From positions 1 through 64,000 of the forward strand of contig DATDMG010000234.1 in assembly GCA_036518955.1 (NCBI GenBank): DNA of 64,000 nucleotides, in the 5' to 3' direction. A program made the position numbers and the translations under genes. The notes under the pieces were generated by a model. That model saw only the letters and a program-made list of their open reading frames with translations. It made no database searches and was not told the origin of the DNA. Source of the DNA: DATDMG01 sp036518955 (GTDB lineage: Bacteria > Actinomycetota > Actinomycetes > Actinomycetales > Kineosporiaceae). Below, in pieces: positions 32,524 to 39,904 of this stretch (the first letter of the stretch is position 1; each line of letters starts with the position of its first letter).

Positions 32524-33630
32524 TCAGGCGCTCGCCGCCCGATAGGCCCGGACCAGCAGCTGCGGTTCCGGACCCTCCAGGCGCACCGGCCGGGCGACGT
32601 CCTCGAGGACGACGAACCGCAGCCGGTCTCCCCGGGTCTTCTTGTCCCGGCGCATCGCCGCGAGCAGGTCGTCCCAGCGGTCACCGCGATAGGCCAGCGG
32701 GAGGCCGAGCGCCGCCTGGACGGTACGGTGCCGGTCGACGAGGTCGGCGGGCGTGCGCCCGGCGAGCCGCCCCAGCTCGGCCGCGTAGATCATGCCGACG
32801 CTGACCGCGTCCCCGTGTCGCCAGGTGTAGCCCTCGACCTGTTCCACGGCGTGCCCGAAGGTGTGACCGTAGTTGAGGATCTCCCGCAACGAGGACTCCT
32901 TGAGGTCCTCGCTGACCACCCGGGCCTTGACCGTGACCGACCGCTCCACCAGCTCCCGAAGGACGCGCGACCGCCAGTCGGTGCTCGCCACCGGATCCGC
33001 CTGGACGATCTCGAGGATGCGCGGGTCGGCGATGAAGCCGGTCTTGATCACCTCGGCGAGACCGGCGACCAGGTCGCGGCGGGGCAGGGTCGCCAGGGTG
33101 GTCAGGTCGCACAGGACGCCCGCGGGTGGGTGGAACGAGCCGACCAGGTTCTTGCCCTCGGCGGTGTTGATGCCGGTCTTGCCGCCCACCGCCGCGTCGA
33201 CCATGGCCAGCAGCGTGGTGGGCACCTGGACCACCCGGACGCCGCGCAACCAGGTCGCGGCGACGAAACCCGCCAGGTCGGTGACCGCTCCCCCGCCGAC
33301 CCCGACCACGACGTCCGTCCGGGTGAAGCCGGCGTGCCCGAGCACCGCCCAACCGGACGCCGCGACGGCGGCCGTCTTGCCCTTCTCGGCGTCCGGGACC
33401 GCCGCCAGGTGGGTCTGCAACCCGCCGTCCGCCAGCACCGCCCGGACCTGGTCACCCGCCGACCGCAGCGCCTCCGAACACATCACCAGCACCCGGGTGG
33501 CGCCCTCGACGAGCCTCGGCAGCTCCCCGAGCAGGTCGTGCCCGACGACGACGTCGTAGGCGTCCGGGCCGGCCGGGTCGCCGGCCTCCCCCGGGCCGAC
33601 CCGGATCGTGGTGGCGGTCGTCCGGGTCAT
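32524..33630 (-). CDS. aroB: 3-dehydroquinate synthase
   Basis: Second enzyme of the shikimate pathway, converting DAHP to 3-dehydroquinate with NAD and a divalent metal. The 368-residue protein shows VVGVGGGAVTDLAGFVAATW, VPTTLLAMVDAAVGGKTGIN, AGLAEVIKTGFI, and the metal-binding LNYGHTFGHAVEQVEGYTWR with HGDAVSVGM. The ATG at 33630 overlaps the aroK stop as ATGA. Last gene of aroC-aroK-aroB. Confidence 0.97.
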   Translation of the reverse strand: MTRTTATTIRVGPGEAGDPAGPDAYDVVVGHDLLGELPRLVEGATRVLVMCSEALRSAGDQVRAVLADGGLQTHLAAVPDAEKGKTAAVAASGWAVLGHAGFTRTDVVVGVGGGAVTDLAGFVAATWLRGVRVVQVPTTLLAMVDAAVGGKTGINTAEGKNLVGSFHPPAGVLCDLTTLATLPRRDLVAGLAEVIKTGFIADPRILEIVQADPVASTDWRSRVLRELVERSVTVKARVVSEDLKESSLREILNYGHTFGHAVEQVEGYTWRHGDAVSVGMIYAAELGRLAGRTPADLVDRHRTVQAALGLPLAYRGDRWDDLLAAMRRDKKTRGDRLRFVVLEDVARPVRLEGPEPQLLVRAYRAASA

Positions 33631-34151
33631 CGCGGTCCCTCCGTCGGCCACAGGTGCAGGGCCGCGGCCACCCGGTCGGCCACCTCGCGAGGGGTCAACC
33701 CGTCCGTCGCCACCGTCGCCGTCGCGACCCTCGCGTACACCGGACGCCGTGCCTGCATCAACGTCGACCACTGCGCCCGGGGACTGCCCAGCAGCAGCGG
33801 CCGGTCCCGGGTCAGACCGATCCGCTGCATCGCGTCGTGCAGCTGGACGTCGAGGAAGACGACCGGGTGCCCGGCCAGGTCCTGCTCGGTGAGCCGGTTC
33901 ATCACGGCACCGGCACCGAGGGCCAGCACGCCGTCGTGCTCGGCGAGCGCCCGGGCCACCGCGGCCCGCTCCCGCTCCCGGAAGGCGGGCTCGCCGTCGT
34001 CCACGAAGATCTCGGGGACCGGCTTGCCGGCGGCCTGTTCGACGTCGGCGTCGGTGTCCCGTACCTCCAGGCCGAGCCGCTCCGCGAGCAGGTGCGCCAC
34101 GGTCGTCTTGCCCACGCCGGGCGGCCCGATCAGCACCACGCGGGGGCTCAC
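33627..34151 (-). CDS. aroK: Shikimate kinase
   Basis: Phosphorylates shikimate. The 174-residue P-loop kinase has VVLIGPPGVGKTTVAHLLAE, the shikimate-binding DTDADVEQ with FRERERAAV, GVLALGAGAVMN and the lid region RDRPLL. The GTG at 34151 overlaps the aroC stop (GTGA), and the gene overlaps aroB by 4 nt, indicating tight coupling. Confidence 0.96.
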   Translation of the reverse strand: MSPRVVLIGPPGVGKTTVAHLLAERLGLEVRDTDADVEQAAGKPVPEIFVDDGEPAFRERERAAVARALAEHDGVLALGAGAVMNRLTEQDLAGHPVVFLDVQLHDAMQRIGLTRDRPLLLGSPRAQWSTLMQARRPVYARVATATVATDGLTPREVADRVAAALHLWPTEGPR

Positions 34152-35368
34152 CGAGCCCCCCGTTCGCCGGCAGGCCGGCTCCGCTGCAGCGCCGGGACGG
34201 CCTCGAGGTAGCCGCGCAGGTTCCGGGCCGTCTCCGCGACGCCGTCACCACCGAACTTCTCCACCAGCGCATCCGCCAGCACGAGCGCGACCATCGCCTC
34301 GGCGACGACACCGGCCGCCGGGACGGCGCACGCGTCCGACCGCTGGTTGATCGCGACCGCCGGCTCACCGGTCGCCACGTCGACGGTGTCGAGCGCCCGG
34401 GGGACGGTCGCGATCGGCTTCATCGCGGCACGGACCCGCAGGACCTCCCCGGTGCTCATCCCGCCCTCGGTGCCCCCGGCCCGACCGCTACGCCGGTGGA
34501 TCGCCCCGTCCGGACCGCGCGCCATCTCGTCGTGCGCGGCGGAGCCGCGCCGGGCGGCGGTGGTGAAGCCGTCACCCACCTCGACACCCTTGATCGCCTG
34601 GATCCCCATCAGGGCTCCGGCGAGCCGGGCGTCCAAGCGCCGGTCCCAGTGCACGTGGCTGCCCAGCCCGGGCGGGAGTCCGTAACCGAGCACCTCGACG
34701 ACGCCGCCGATCGTGTCGCCGTCCCGCCGGCAGTCGTCGATCTCGGCGACCATCGCCGCGCTGGTGGCGGCGTCGAAGCAGCGGACCGGGTCGGCATCGA
34801 GGGTCTTGACGTCGTCCGGGGCCGGCGACGGCGCACCGGCGGGGAGCGCGACCGGGCCGATCGCCACCGTGTGGCTGACCAACCGGATGCCGGCCGCCTG
34901 CTCCAGCAGCGCGGCCGCCACCACACCGAGCGCGACCCGGGCGGCGGTCTCCCGGGCGGAGGCCCGTTCCAGCACCGGGCGGGCGTCGTCGAAGCCGTAC
35001 TTCTGCATCCCGACGAGGTCGGCGTGCCCGGGCCGGGGCCGGGTGAGCGGGGCGTTCCTGGCCTGCTCCAGGAGCAGTCGGGAGTCGACGGGGTCCGCCG
35101 ACATCACCGTCTCCCACTTCGGCCACTCGGAGTTGCCGACCTCGATCGCGACCGGCCCCCCCTGGGTCAGACCGTGCCGGACCCCGCCGATGAACCGGAC
35201 GGCGTCCTGCTCGAACGTCATCCGCGCCCCGCGGCCGTGGCCGAGCCGGCGCCGCGCCAGCGCCACCCGGACGTCGTCCGTGGTCAGCCGGACCCCGGCG
35301 GGCACCCCCTCGAGCACGCCGACCAGCGCCGGGCCGTGCGACTCACCTGCGGTCAGCCAGCGAAGCAT
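34148..35368 (-). CDS. aroC: Chorismate synthase
   Basis: Last step of the shikimate pathway: FMN-dependent elimination of phosphate from EPSP to give chorismate. The 406-residue protein starts MLRWLTAGESHGPALVGVLE and shows DDVRVALARRRLGHGRGAR, GHADLVGMQKYGF and the late RSGRAGGTEGGMSTGEVLRV. The ATG at 35368 gives the exact family N-terminus. First gene of the aroCKB strip, 44 nt after the pilus-associated gene upstream. Confidence 0.97.
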   Translation of the reverse strand: MLRWLTAGESHGPALVGVLEGVPAGVRLTTDDVRVALARRRLGHGRGARMTFEQDAVRFIGGVRHGLTQGGPVAIEVGNSEWPKWETVMSADPVDSRLLLEQARNAPLTRPRPGHADLVGMQKYGFDDARPVLERASARETAARVALGVVAAALLEQAAGIRLVSHTVAIGPVALPAGAPSPAPDDVKTLDADPVRCFDAATSAAMVAEIDDCRRDGDTIGGVVEVLGYGLPPGLGSHVHWDRRLDARLAGALMGIQAIKGVEVGDGFTTAARRGSAAHDEMARGPDGAIHRRSGRAGGTEGGMSTGEVLRVRAAMKPIATVPRALDTVDVATGEPAVAINQRSDACAVPAAGVVAEAMVALVLADALVEKFGGDGVAETARNLRGYLEAVPALQRSRPAGERGAR

Positions 35369-35411
35369 GACCCGAATCCTATGAGGCCGGCCGTCGGACC
35401 GGCGCCGGCGG

Positions 35412-36290
35412 TCAGGCCACCTGGATCACCTGGCCCGGGCAGACCTGCCGCGCCGTCCCCCGGTAGGTGACGTCGGCGCAGGTGGCCCCGTTCGAGGGGT
35501 GCGTCCCGACATAGCTGAACGACGTCGCGAAGGTGTCACCGACGGCTGGGGTGTAGAGAACCTGGTTGACCCAGAACTCCGGCAGCGAGCCGCCGGTCCA
35601 ACCGTAGAGGCCGAGGTAGACGGTGGTCGCGGTCGTCGTCGCGGTCGTGGTGGTGGTGACCGTCGTGGTGGCGGTGACCGTCGCGGTGCTGGTCGCCGTC
35701 CGGGTGACCGTGCCGGCCACCCCGACGATGCCGGTGACGCCCGAGGGCCCGGCCGCGCCGGTCGCGGCGCCGCCCGAAGCCGCCCCGCTGCCGGCCGTCG
35801 GCCTCCCGCGCGTCGAGGCGGCGGCCCCACCTGCGGCACCCCCACCCCCGAGGCGGCCGAACGGGTTGGGGGTGGCCGTCGGCTCCGCGGTCGGCACCGA
35901 GGCGGGCTGCGGGGCGGAGGGCGAGGCGGACGCCGACCGGGGCACCCGCGGGGAGCGGACCGTGACGGGGCCCGCGTCGTCCGAGGACGACCGGGTCAGC
36001 AGGTAACCGCCCGCACCGGCCAGGACGACGGCGAAGGCCGCGACCGCGGCCAGCGCCGCCCGCCCGCCCGGAAGCCCGCCCGCCGGGAGCCGGCCCCTGC
36101 CGACGCGGCCGGCCCCCGGGCCGCCCAGGCTGATCACCGGCCGGCCGGCCAGGCCCACGTCGCCCGGTGCCGAGGGCTCCCCGGGCCCGGCGGGTGCGCC
36201 GCCCCGGGCGTCGTCCGGGTGGGTGGAGCGGTCGCGTGGCGTCGGCGGCAGGGCCGAGCCGCGTCGGAACGGCCGGGAGAGAGTGGCCAT
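35412..36290 (-). CDS. Type IV pilus-associated single-pass membrane protein with Thr/Ala-rich stalk
   Basis: A 292-residue protein at the end of the pil locus, in the place where Gram-negative systems encode PilP; I cannot show homology. A proline-rich cytoplasmic N-terminus (about 1-75) is followed by a membrane segment (about 78-100, ALAAVAAFAVVLAGAGGYLL) and an exported part that is Ser/Pro/Gly-rich. A run of about 30 residues made almost only of Thr, Ala and Val leads to a compact C-terminal domain, VYLGLYGWTGGSLPEFWVNQ onward, with two cysteines (CADVTYRG and VCPGQVIQV) that could pair. The ATG at 36290 follows GGGGAG and overlaps the pilO stop by one base; GTG at 36293 is an alternative. 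Function unknown, probably pilus assembly. Confidence 0.75.
   Translation of the reverse strand: MATLSRPFRRGSALPPTPRDRSTHPDDARGGAPAGPGEPSAPGDVGLAGRPVISLGGPGAGRVGRGRLPAGGLPGGRAALAAVAAFAVVLAGAGGYLLTRSSSDDAGPVTVRSPRVPRSASASPSAPQPASVPTAEPTATPNPFGRLGGGGAAGGAAASTRGRPTAGSGAASGGAATGAAGPSGVTGIVGVAGTVTRTATSTATVTATTTVTTTTTATTTATTVYLGLYGWTGGSLPEFWVNQVLYTPAVGDTFATSFSYVGTHPSNGATCADVTYRGTARQVCPGQVIQVA
35619..35711. repeat. Low-complexity Thr/Ala/Val-coding tract
   Basis: GTCGTGGTGGT-like triplets recur over about 90 bp and encode a stalk of TAT, TTT and TVT runs in the membrane protein gene. The tract is nearly a trinucleotide microsatellite and could vary in length. Confidence 0.8.
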
Positions 36291-37066
36291 CACCGGCTCC
36301 CCGCCGCCGGCGCCGCCGAGCCGCTCGTGGCCCCCGGACCGCTGGAGCCCGACGAGCCCGGCAACGCGAACACGTCCCCGACGAGGCTGAGCTTCACCCC
36401 GCTCGAGGTCCCGTAGCCGCCGTCCTGGTCGATCTGCAGGTTCGTGATCAGAATGGCCCGGGCCATCTCGGTCTGCAGCCGTCGCACGAAGCCCACCACC
36501 TGGTAGTAGTCACCGCCCACCGCGATCGACAGCGGGACGACGACGACGCCGGCCCGGGCCTTCGCGCCCGGCGCCGCGGAGCCTCCCGCCGATGCTGCCG
36601 TCGCCACCGACGCACCGGGCCCACCGGGCCCACCGGAACCGCCGGACCCACCCGAACCACCGGAACCGCCGGACCCGGTCGACCCGGCCGGACCCGCTGC
36701 GGAGGCGACACCGGAGGCCAGCGCGGTCGCGGCCTGCGGCATGATGCTCACCAGTTCGGTGCCCGCCTCGGTCGCCATGGTGTTGATCGAGCGGACGAGC
36801 GTCGGCAGGTCGGCGGTCGGGGTGAGCTGCTGGCGCACGGCGGCCAGCTCGGCCTGCGTCGTGGGCAGCTCGGCGTACTGCGCGCGCAGTTGCTGGATCT
36901 TCGCCCGGAGCAGTTCGTTCGACTGCTGCGCGGTCTGCTGCTGGGCGCGCAGGTCCGCGGCGTCCCCCCGGCGGGGGGCGATCAACCCGAACCAGGTCGC
37001 GAGCACCAGGACGGTGCAGGCCAGGGCGGCCCCGGCCGACCACTTCGCGCTTCGGCTGCCCAGCAC
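36290..37066 (-). CDS. pilO: PilO-like type IV pilus inner-membrane protein
   Basis: A 258-residue bitopic protein in the place and with the layout of PilO: a short cytoplasmic start, one membrane segment (about 10-30, AGAALACTVLVLATWFGLIA), a coiled coil (about 35-85, LRAQQQTAQQSNELLRAKIQ), and a C-terminal domain ending YYQVVGFVRRLQTEMARAIL, as in PilO ferredoxin-like domains. A Gly/Ser-rich run of about 25 residues and further Ala/Gly-rich sequence interrupt the domain. The GTG at 37066 is 1 nt after the pilN stop. It should form the alignment complex with PilM and PilN. Confidence 0.82.
   Translation of the reverse strand: MLGSRSAKWSAGAALACTVLVLATWFGLIAPRRGDAADLRAQQQTAQQSNELLRAKIQQLRAQYAELPTTQAELAAVRQQLTPTADLPTLVRSINTMATEAGTELVSIMPQAATALASGVASAAGPAGSTGSGGSGGSGGSGGSGGPGGPGASVATAASAGGSAAPGAKARAGVVVVPLSIAVGGDYYQVVGFVRRLQTEMARAILITNLQIDQDGGYGTSSGVKLSLVGDVFALPGSSGSSGPGATSGSAAPAAGSR
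36612..36677. repeat. Gly/Ser-coding tandem repeat inside pilO
   Basis: Imperfect repeats of the type CCGGAACCGCCGGACCCACC encode alternating GSGGSGG and GPGG on the minus strand. They form a flexible linker within the periplasm-equivalent domain of the PilO-like protein. Confidence 0.8.
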
Positions 37067-37067
37067 G

Positions 37068-37802
37068 TCAGCTCGCCTTCCGGTCGTAGCGGTGGGACAG
37101 CGCGGCGGGGACGACGACCGCCGAGCCACTGAAGGTGATCTCCGGGCCGGCGGAGGCCGCCGGGCTCGACGGACCGTCCCCCGACGCCGCCGGGCGGCTG
37201 CCCCCGCGGACGGCGGAGGTCAGCCCTGATCCGGCCAGGCCGTGCACCTGGTCGGTATCCTCGAGCCAGGCGGCGACGTCGGTGAACTTCAGCGCGGTCC
37301 CCTGCACCGTGACGGTGCCGAGCCCGGCGGGCGTCAGCGGCGCGTCGGACGACTTGCCGTCCATCGTGATCGTGACCTGGGTGAGCTCGGTGCCCGGTGG
37401 CGTGTTCACGGCGAGGTCGGCCAGGAACCGGTACCAGGCGACGTCGTTGGCGAGGGCCGCCTCCCGGGCCGCCTTGACGTGGTCCAGCTCGGCCAGCGTC
37501 GTGGGCACGCCGGCGTACCGGGCCTGCTGTGCCTGCAGCCGTCCCCCCTCGGCCTGGATGATCGCCAGGTCGCTCCGGGCCCGGGCGACACCGGCCTGGG
37601 CCCACACCACCCCGAGCCCGCACAGCGCGGCCACGACGAGTGCCACCGCGGCCAGCCGCCGCTGCACGGCCCGGAACCTGCGCGCGTCGACGATCTCGGG
37701 CGGGAGCAGGTCGACCTGCGGCACCGGCGCCCAGGAGGCATCCCGGACGGGCGCCGGGGGCTCCGGGGCGGGAGCGTCGGGCACCATGGTCGAGGTGGTC
37801 AT
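37068..37802 (-). CDS. pilN: PilN-like type IV pilus assembly protein
   Basis: A 244-residue bitopic protein. The cytoplasmic N-terminus contains the motif QVDLLPPEIVDARRFRAVQR, the actinobacterial form of the PilN segment (INLLP in Gram-negatives) that binds PilM. A membrane segment follows (about 50-72, LAAVALVVAALCGLGVVWAQ), then a coiled coil and an external domain with WYRFLADLAVNTPPGTELTQ and TDVAAWLEDTDQV. The ATG at 37802 overlaps the pilM stop by 4 nt. It links cytoplasmic PilM to PilO in the pilus assembly platform. Confidence 0.88.
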   Translation of the reverse strand: MTTSTMVPDAPAPEPPAPVRDASWAPVPQVDLLPPEIVDARRFRAVQRRLAAVALVVAALCGLGVVWAQAGVARARSDLAIIQAEGGRLQAQQARYAGVPTTLAELDHVKAAREAALANDVAWYRFLADLAVNTPPGTELTQVTITMDGKSSDAPLTPAGLGTVTVQGTALKFTDVAAWLEDTDQVHGLAGSGLTSAVRGGSRPAASGDGPSSPAASAGPEITFSGSAVVVPAALSHRYDRKAS

Positions 37803-38848
37803 CGGATGCCTCCCATCGCCAGGCCGACCGGGACGGCGGACAGCGGGCGGACGAAGTCCAGCTGCGCACGCCCCAGGCCGGTGTCCCCGATCCGCAGGTT
37901 GGCCATCGGGTCACCGGCGACCACCGGCAACCGGACCTCGGCCCCGAGACGGTCCAGCAGGCCCTCCAACCGGGACCCCCCACCGGTGACGAGGAGACGC
38001 TGCACCTTGATCGACGGGTTGGTCGCCGCGAAGTAGTCCAGCGAGTTGGACACCTCGTCGACGAAATCCTGCACGGTCGCGCCGACGGTCTGCTTCAGGA
38101 CCTCGGACTCGCTCTCGGCGGCGTGGGTGAACTGCTGCTTCATCGCCTCGGCCTGCGGCATCGGCACCCCCAGCGCGGAAGCGACCGCATCGGTGACGTC
38201 CTGGCCACCCATCGGCAGGATCCGGACGAACAGCGGGACACCCGCCTGGTGGACCACGATGTTGGTGATCCGGGCGCCGACGTCGATCAGGGCCTCGGTG
38301 TCGACGTCCACCCCCTGCTGGCGCCCCAACGACCGGAGCACCGCGAACGACGTCAGGTCGACGGACCGCACCGACAGACCGGCCTGCTCCGCGCACCGGA
38401 CGTTGGCCAGCACCATCGCGCGGGACGCCGCGACGAGCAGGCCGCTGAGCATCCGGGCGCCCTCGGGCCCGGTCGTCTCGGAGAGGGGGAAGAAGTCCAG
38501 GACGGAGTCGCTCACCTCCATCGGCAGGAACTCCGAGACGTGGAAGGCCAGGCTGTCGCGCAGCTCGGACACCTCCATCCAGGGCAACTCGACGCGCCGC
38601 ACGATCACCCGCTGGTTGGCGACGCCGAGCACGACCTTGGTGTGCCTGAACCCGGTGGCCCGCCAGAGTTCCCGCAGGCAGGCGATCACCGGCTCGGGCT
38701 GCATCACCTCACCGTCGTGGACGACGTCCGGCGGGAGCACGACCTGCCCGAACCGCTCGAGGGTGATCCCGGCGCGACCGTAGGAGAGCTCGACCGCGCG
38801 CACCACCGAGGTGCCGACGTCGAGCCCGATGGCCGTGCGTGCCGCCAT
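37799..38848 (-). CDS. pilM: Type IV pilus assembly protein PilM (actin-like ATPase)
   Basis: A cytoplasmic actin/FtsA-like protein that binds PilN. The 349-residue sequence has the phosphate-1 loop IGLDVGTSVVRAVELSYG at the N-terminus, VEALIDVGARITNIVVHQ-type nucleotide motif (EALIDVGARITNIV), and RLLVTGGGSRLEGLLDRLGA near the C-terminus. The ATG at 38848 follows GGAGGGAG. First gene of pilM-pilN-pilO; the 189 nt upstream separate it from the prepilin peptidase gene and may hold a promoter. Confidence 0.94.
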   Translation of the reverse strand: MAARTAIGLDVGTSVVRAVELSYGRAGITLERFGQVVLPPDVVHDGEVMQPEPVIACLRELWRATGFRHTKVVLGVANQRVIVRRVELPWMEVSELRDSLAFHVSEFLPMEVSDSVLDFFPLSETTGPEGARMLSGLLVAASRAMVLANVRCAEQAGLSVRSVDLTSFAVLRSLGRQQGVDVDTEALIDVGARITNIVVHQAGVPLFVRILPMGGQDVTDAVASALGVPMPQAEAMKQQFTHAAESESEVLKQTVGATVQDFVDEVSNSLDYFAATNPSIKVQRLLVTGGGSRLEGLLDRLGAEVRLPVVAGDPMANLRIGDTGLGRAQLDFVRPLSAVPVGLAMGGIR

Positions 38849-39037
38849 GAACCGCTCCCTCCACCTCGCGGTCCCAGCTGCGGGGCCGTCGGTGTGGGAA
38901 TCGGGCGAGCGGCGTCGGCACTTGAGCCGTTCGGCGGTGCCCGAGGTCAGGCGATCGGGGGAGCGCCCGAGCCGCGTGCCGGCGGGACGTGTCCGGTGAA
39001 CCAGCGCGCAGGCCGCATCCGGTTCGTCGTCACGGTC

Positions 39038-39853
39038 CTAGGCGAGCCCGCTGGTGCGCAGGTACCAGTGGGCGACCGGTGCACCCGCGAGGACGCCGAG
39101 CCAGGCGCCGGCGATCAGGTACGGCCCGTACGGGATCGCCGTCCGCAGCCCGCTGCGCCGGGTGGCGAGCACGACGGCGCCGCCCACCCCGCCCACGGCG
39201 AACCCGAGGAACGCCCCCACCGCGAGCGCGGACCAGCCGAGCCAGCCCAGGTACATCCCCAGCACGCCGGCGAGCCGGACGTCCCCGTAACCCATCCCGG
39301 CCGGGTGGACCAGGTGCAGGAGCCGGTAGAGCCCCCACAGCACGGCCCCGCCGGCGAGGGCCCGGACCGCCGCCGTTCGGTCGTGTGCGGCCCAGCTCGC
39401 CGCACCGAGGAGCACCGCGGAGACCGGGTAGGCCGGCGCGACGATCGTGAACGGCAGCCGGAAGGTGTCCTGGTCGATGACGGCGAGCGCGATCGACACC
39501 GCGGCCAGGTACAGGAAGGCCGGTAGCGCCCACGCCGTCCCGGGCCGGTGCAGGGCCCAGCCGGTCACCCCCGCGAAGGCCAGCGCGGTGACCGCCTCGA
39601 CGGCCGGGTAGCGCACGGCGATCCGGGCGCCGCAGCACCGTGCGCGCCCGCGCAGCATCAACCAGCCGAGGAGGGGGACGTTGTCCCGCGCGGCGATCGG
39701 CGAGCCGCACGCCGGGCACCGGCTCCGGGGCCGGACGACCGACTCCCCGGCCGGCACGCGTGCGATGACGACGTTCAGGAACGACCCCACCGCCAGCCCG
39801 ACCGGAACGGCGAACGGCACCAGGAGGCCGGACGCCGGCACCAGATCAACCAT
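39038..39853 (-). CDS. pilD: Prepilin peptidase / N-methyltransferase
   Basis: A membrane aspartic protease that removes prepilin leaders and methylates the new N-terminus. The 271-residue protein has about eight hydrophobic segments. The N-terminal cytoplasmic domain has a first Cys pair (CPACGSPI, C46 and C49) and then an adjacent pair in RARCCGARI (C73, C74) instead of a clean second CxxC, so zinc binding may be altered. Catalytic aspartates are in AVIDQDTFRLP and GMGYGDVRLAG. It would process the pilins encoded just upstream. Confidence 0.94.
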   Translation of the reverse strand: MVDLVPASGLLVPFAVPVGLAVGSFLNVVIARVPAGESVVRPRSRCPACGSPIAARDNVPLLGWLMLRGRARCCGARIAVRYPAVEAVTALAFAGVTGWALHRPGTAWALPAFLYLAAVSIALAVIDQDTFRLPFTIVAPAYPVSAVLLGAASWAAHDRTAAVRALAGGAVLWGLYRLLHLVHPAGMGYGDVRLAGVLGMYLGWLGWSALAVGAFLGFAVGGVGGAVVLATRRSGLRTAIPYGPYLIAGAWLGVLAGAPVAHWYLRTSGLA

Positions 39854-39904
39854 GACGCCGAGAGGCTACCGCACCGGCAGGACACGCCACCCTCGGTGAG
39901 ACCG

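Noticed and set aside
38849..39037. Extra gene between pilM and pilD
   Set aside because: Short frames here have no binding site or family pattern; treated as intergenic.
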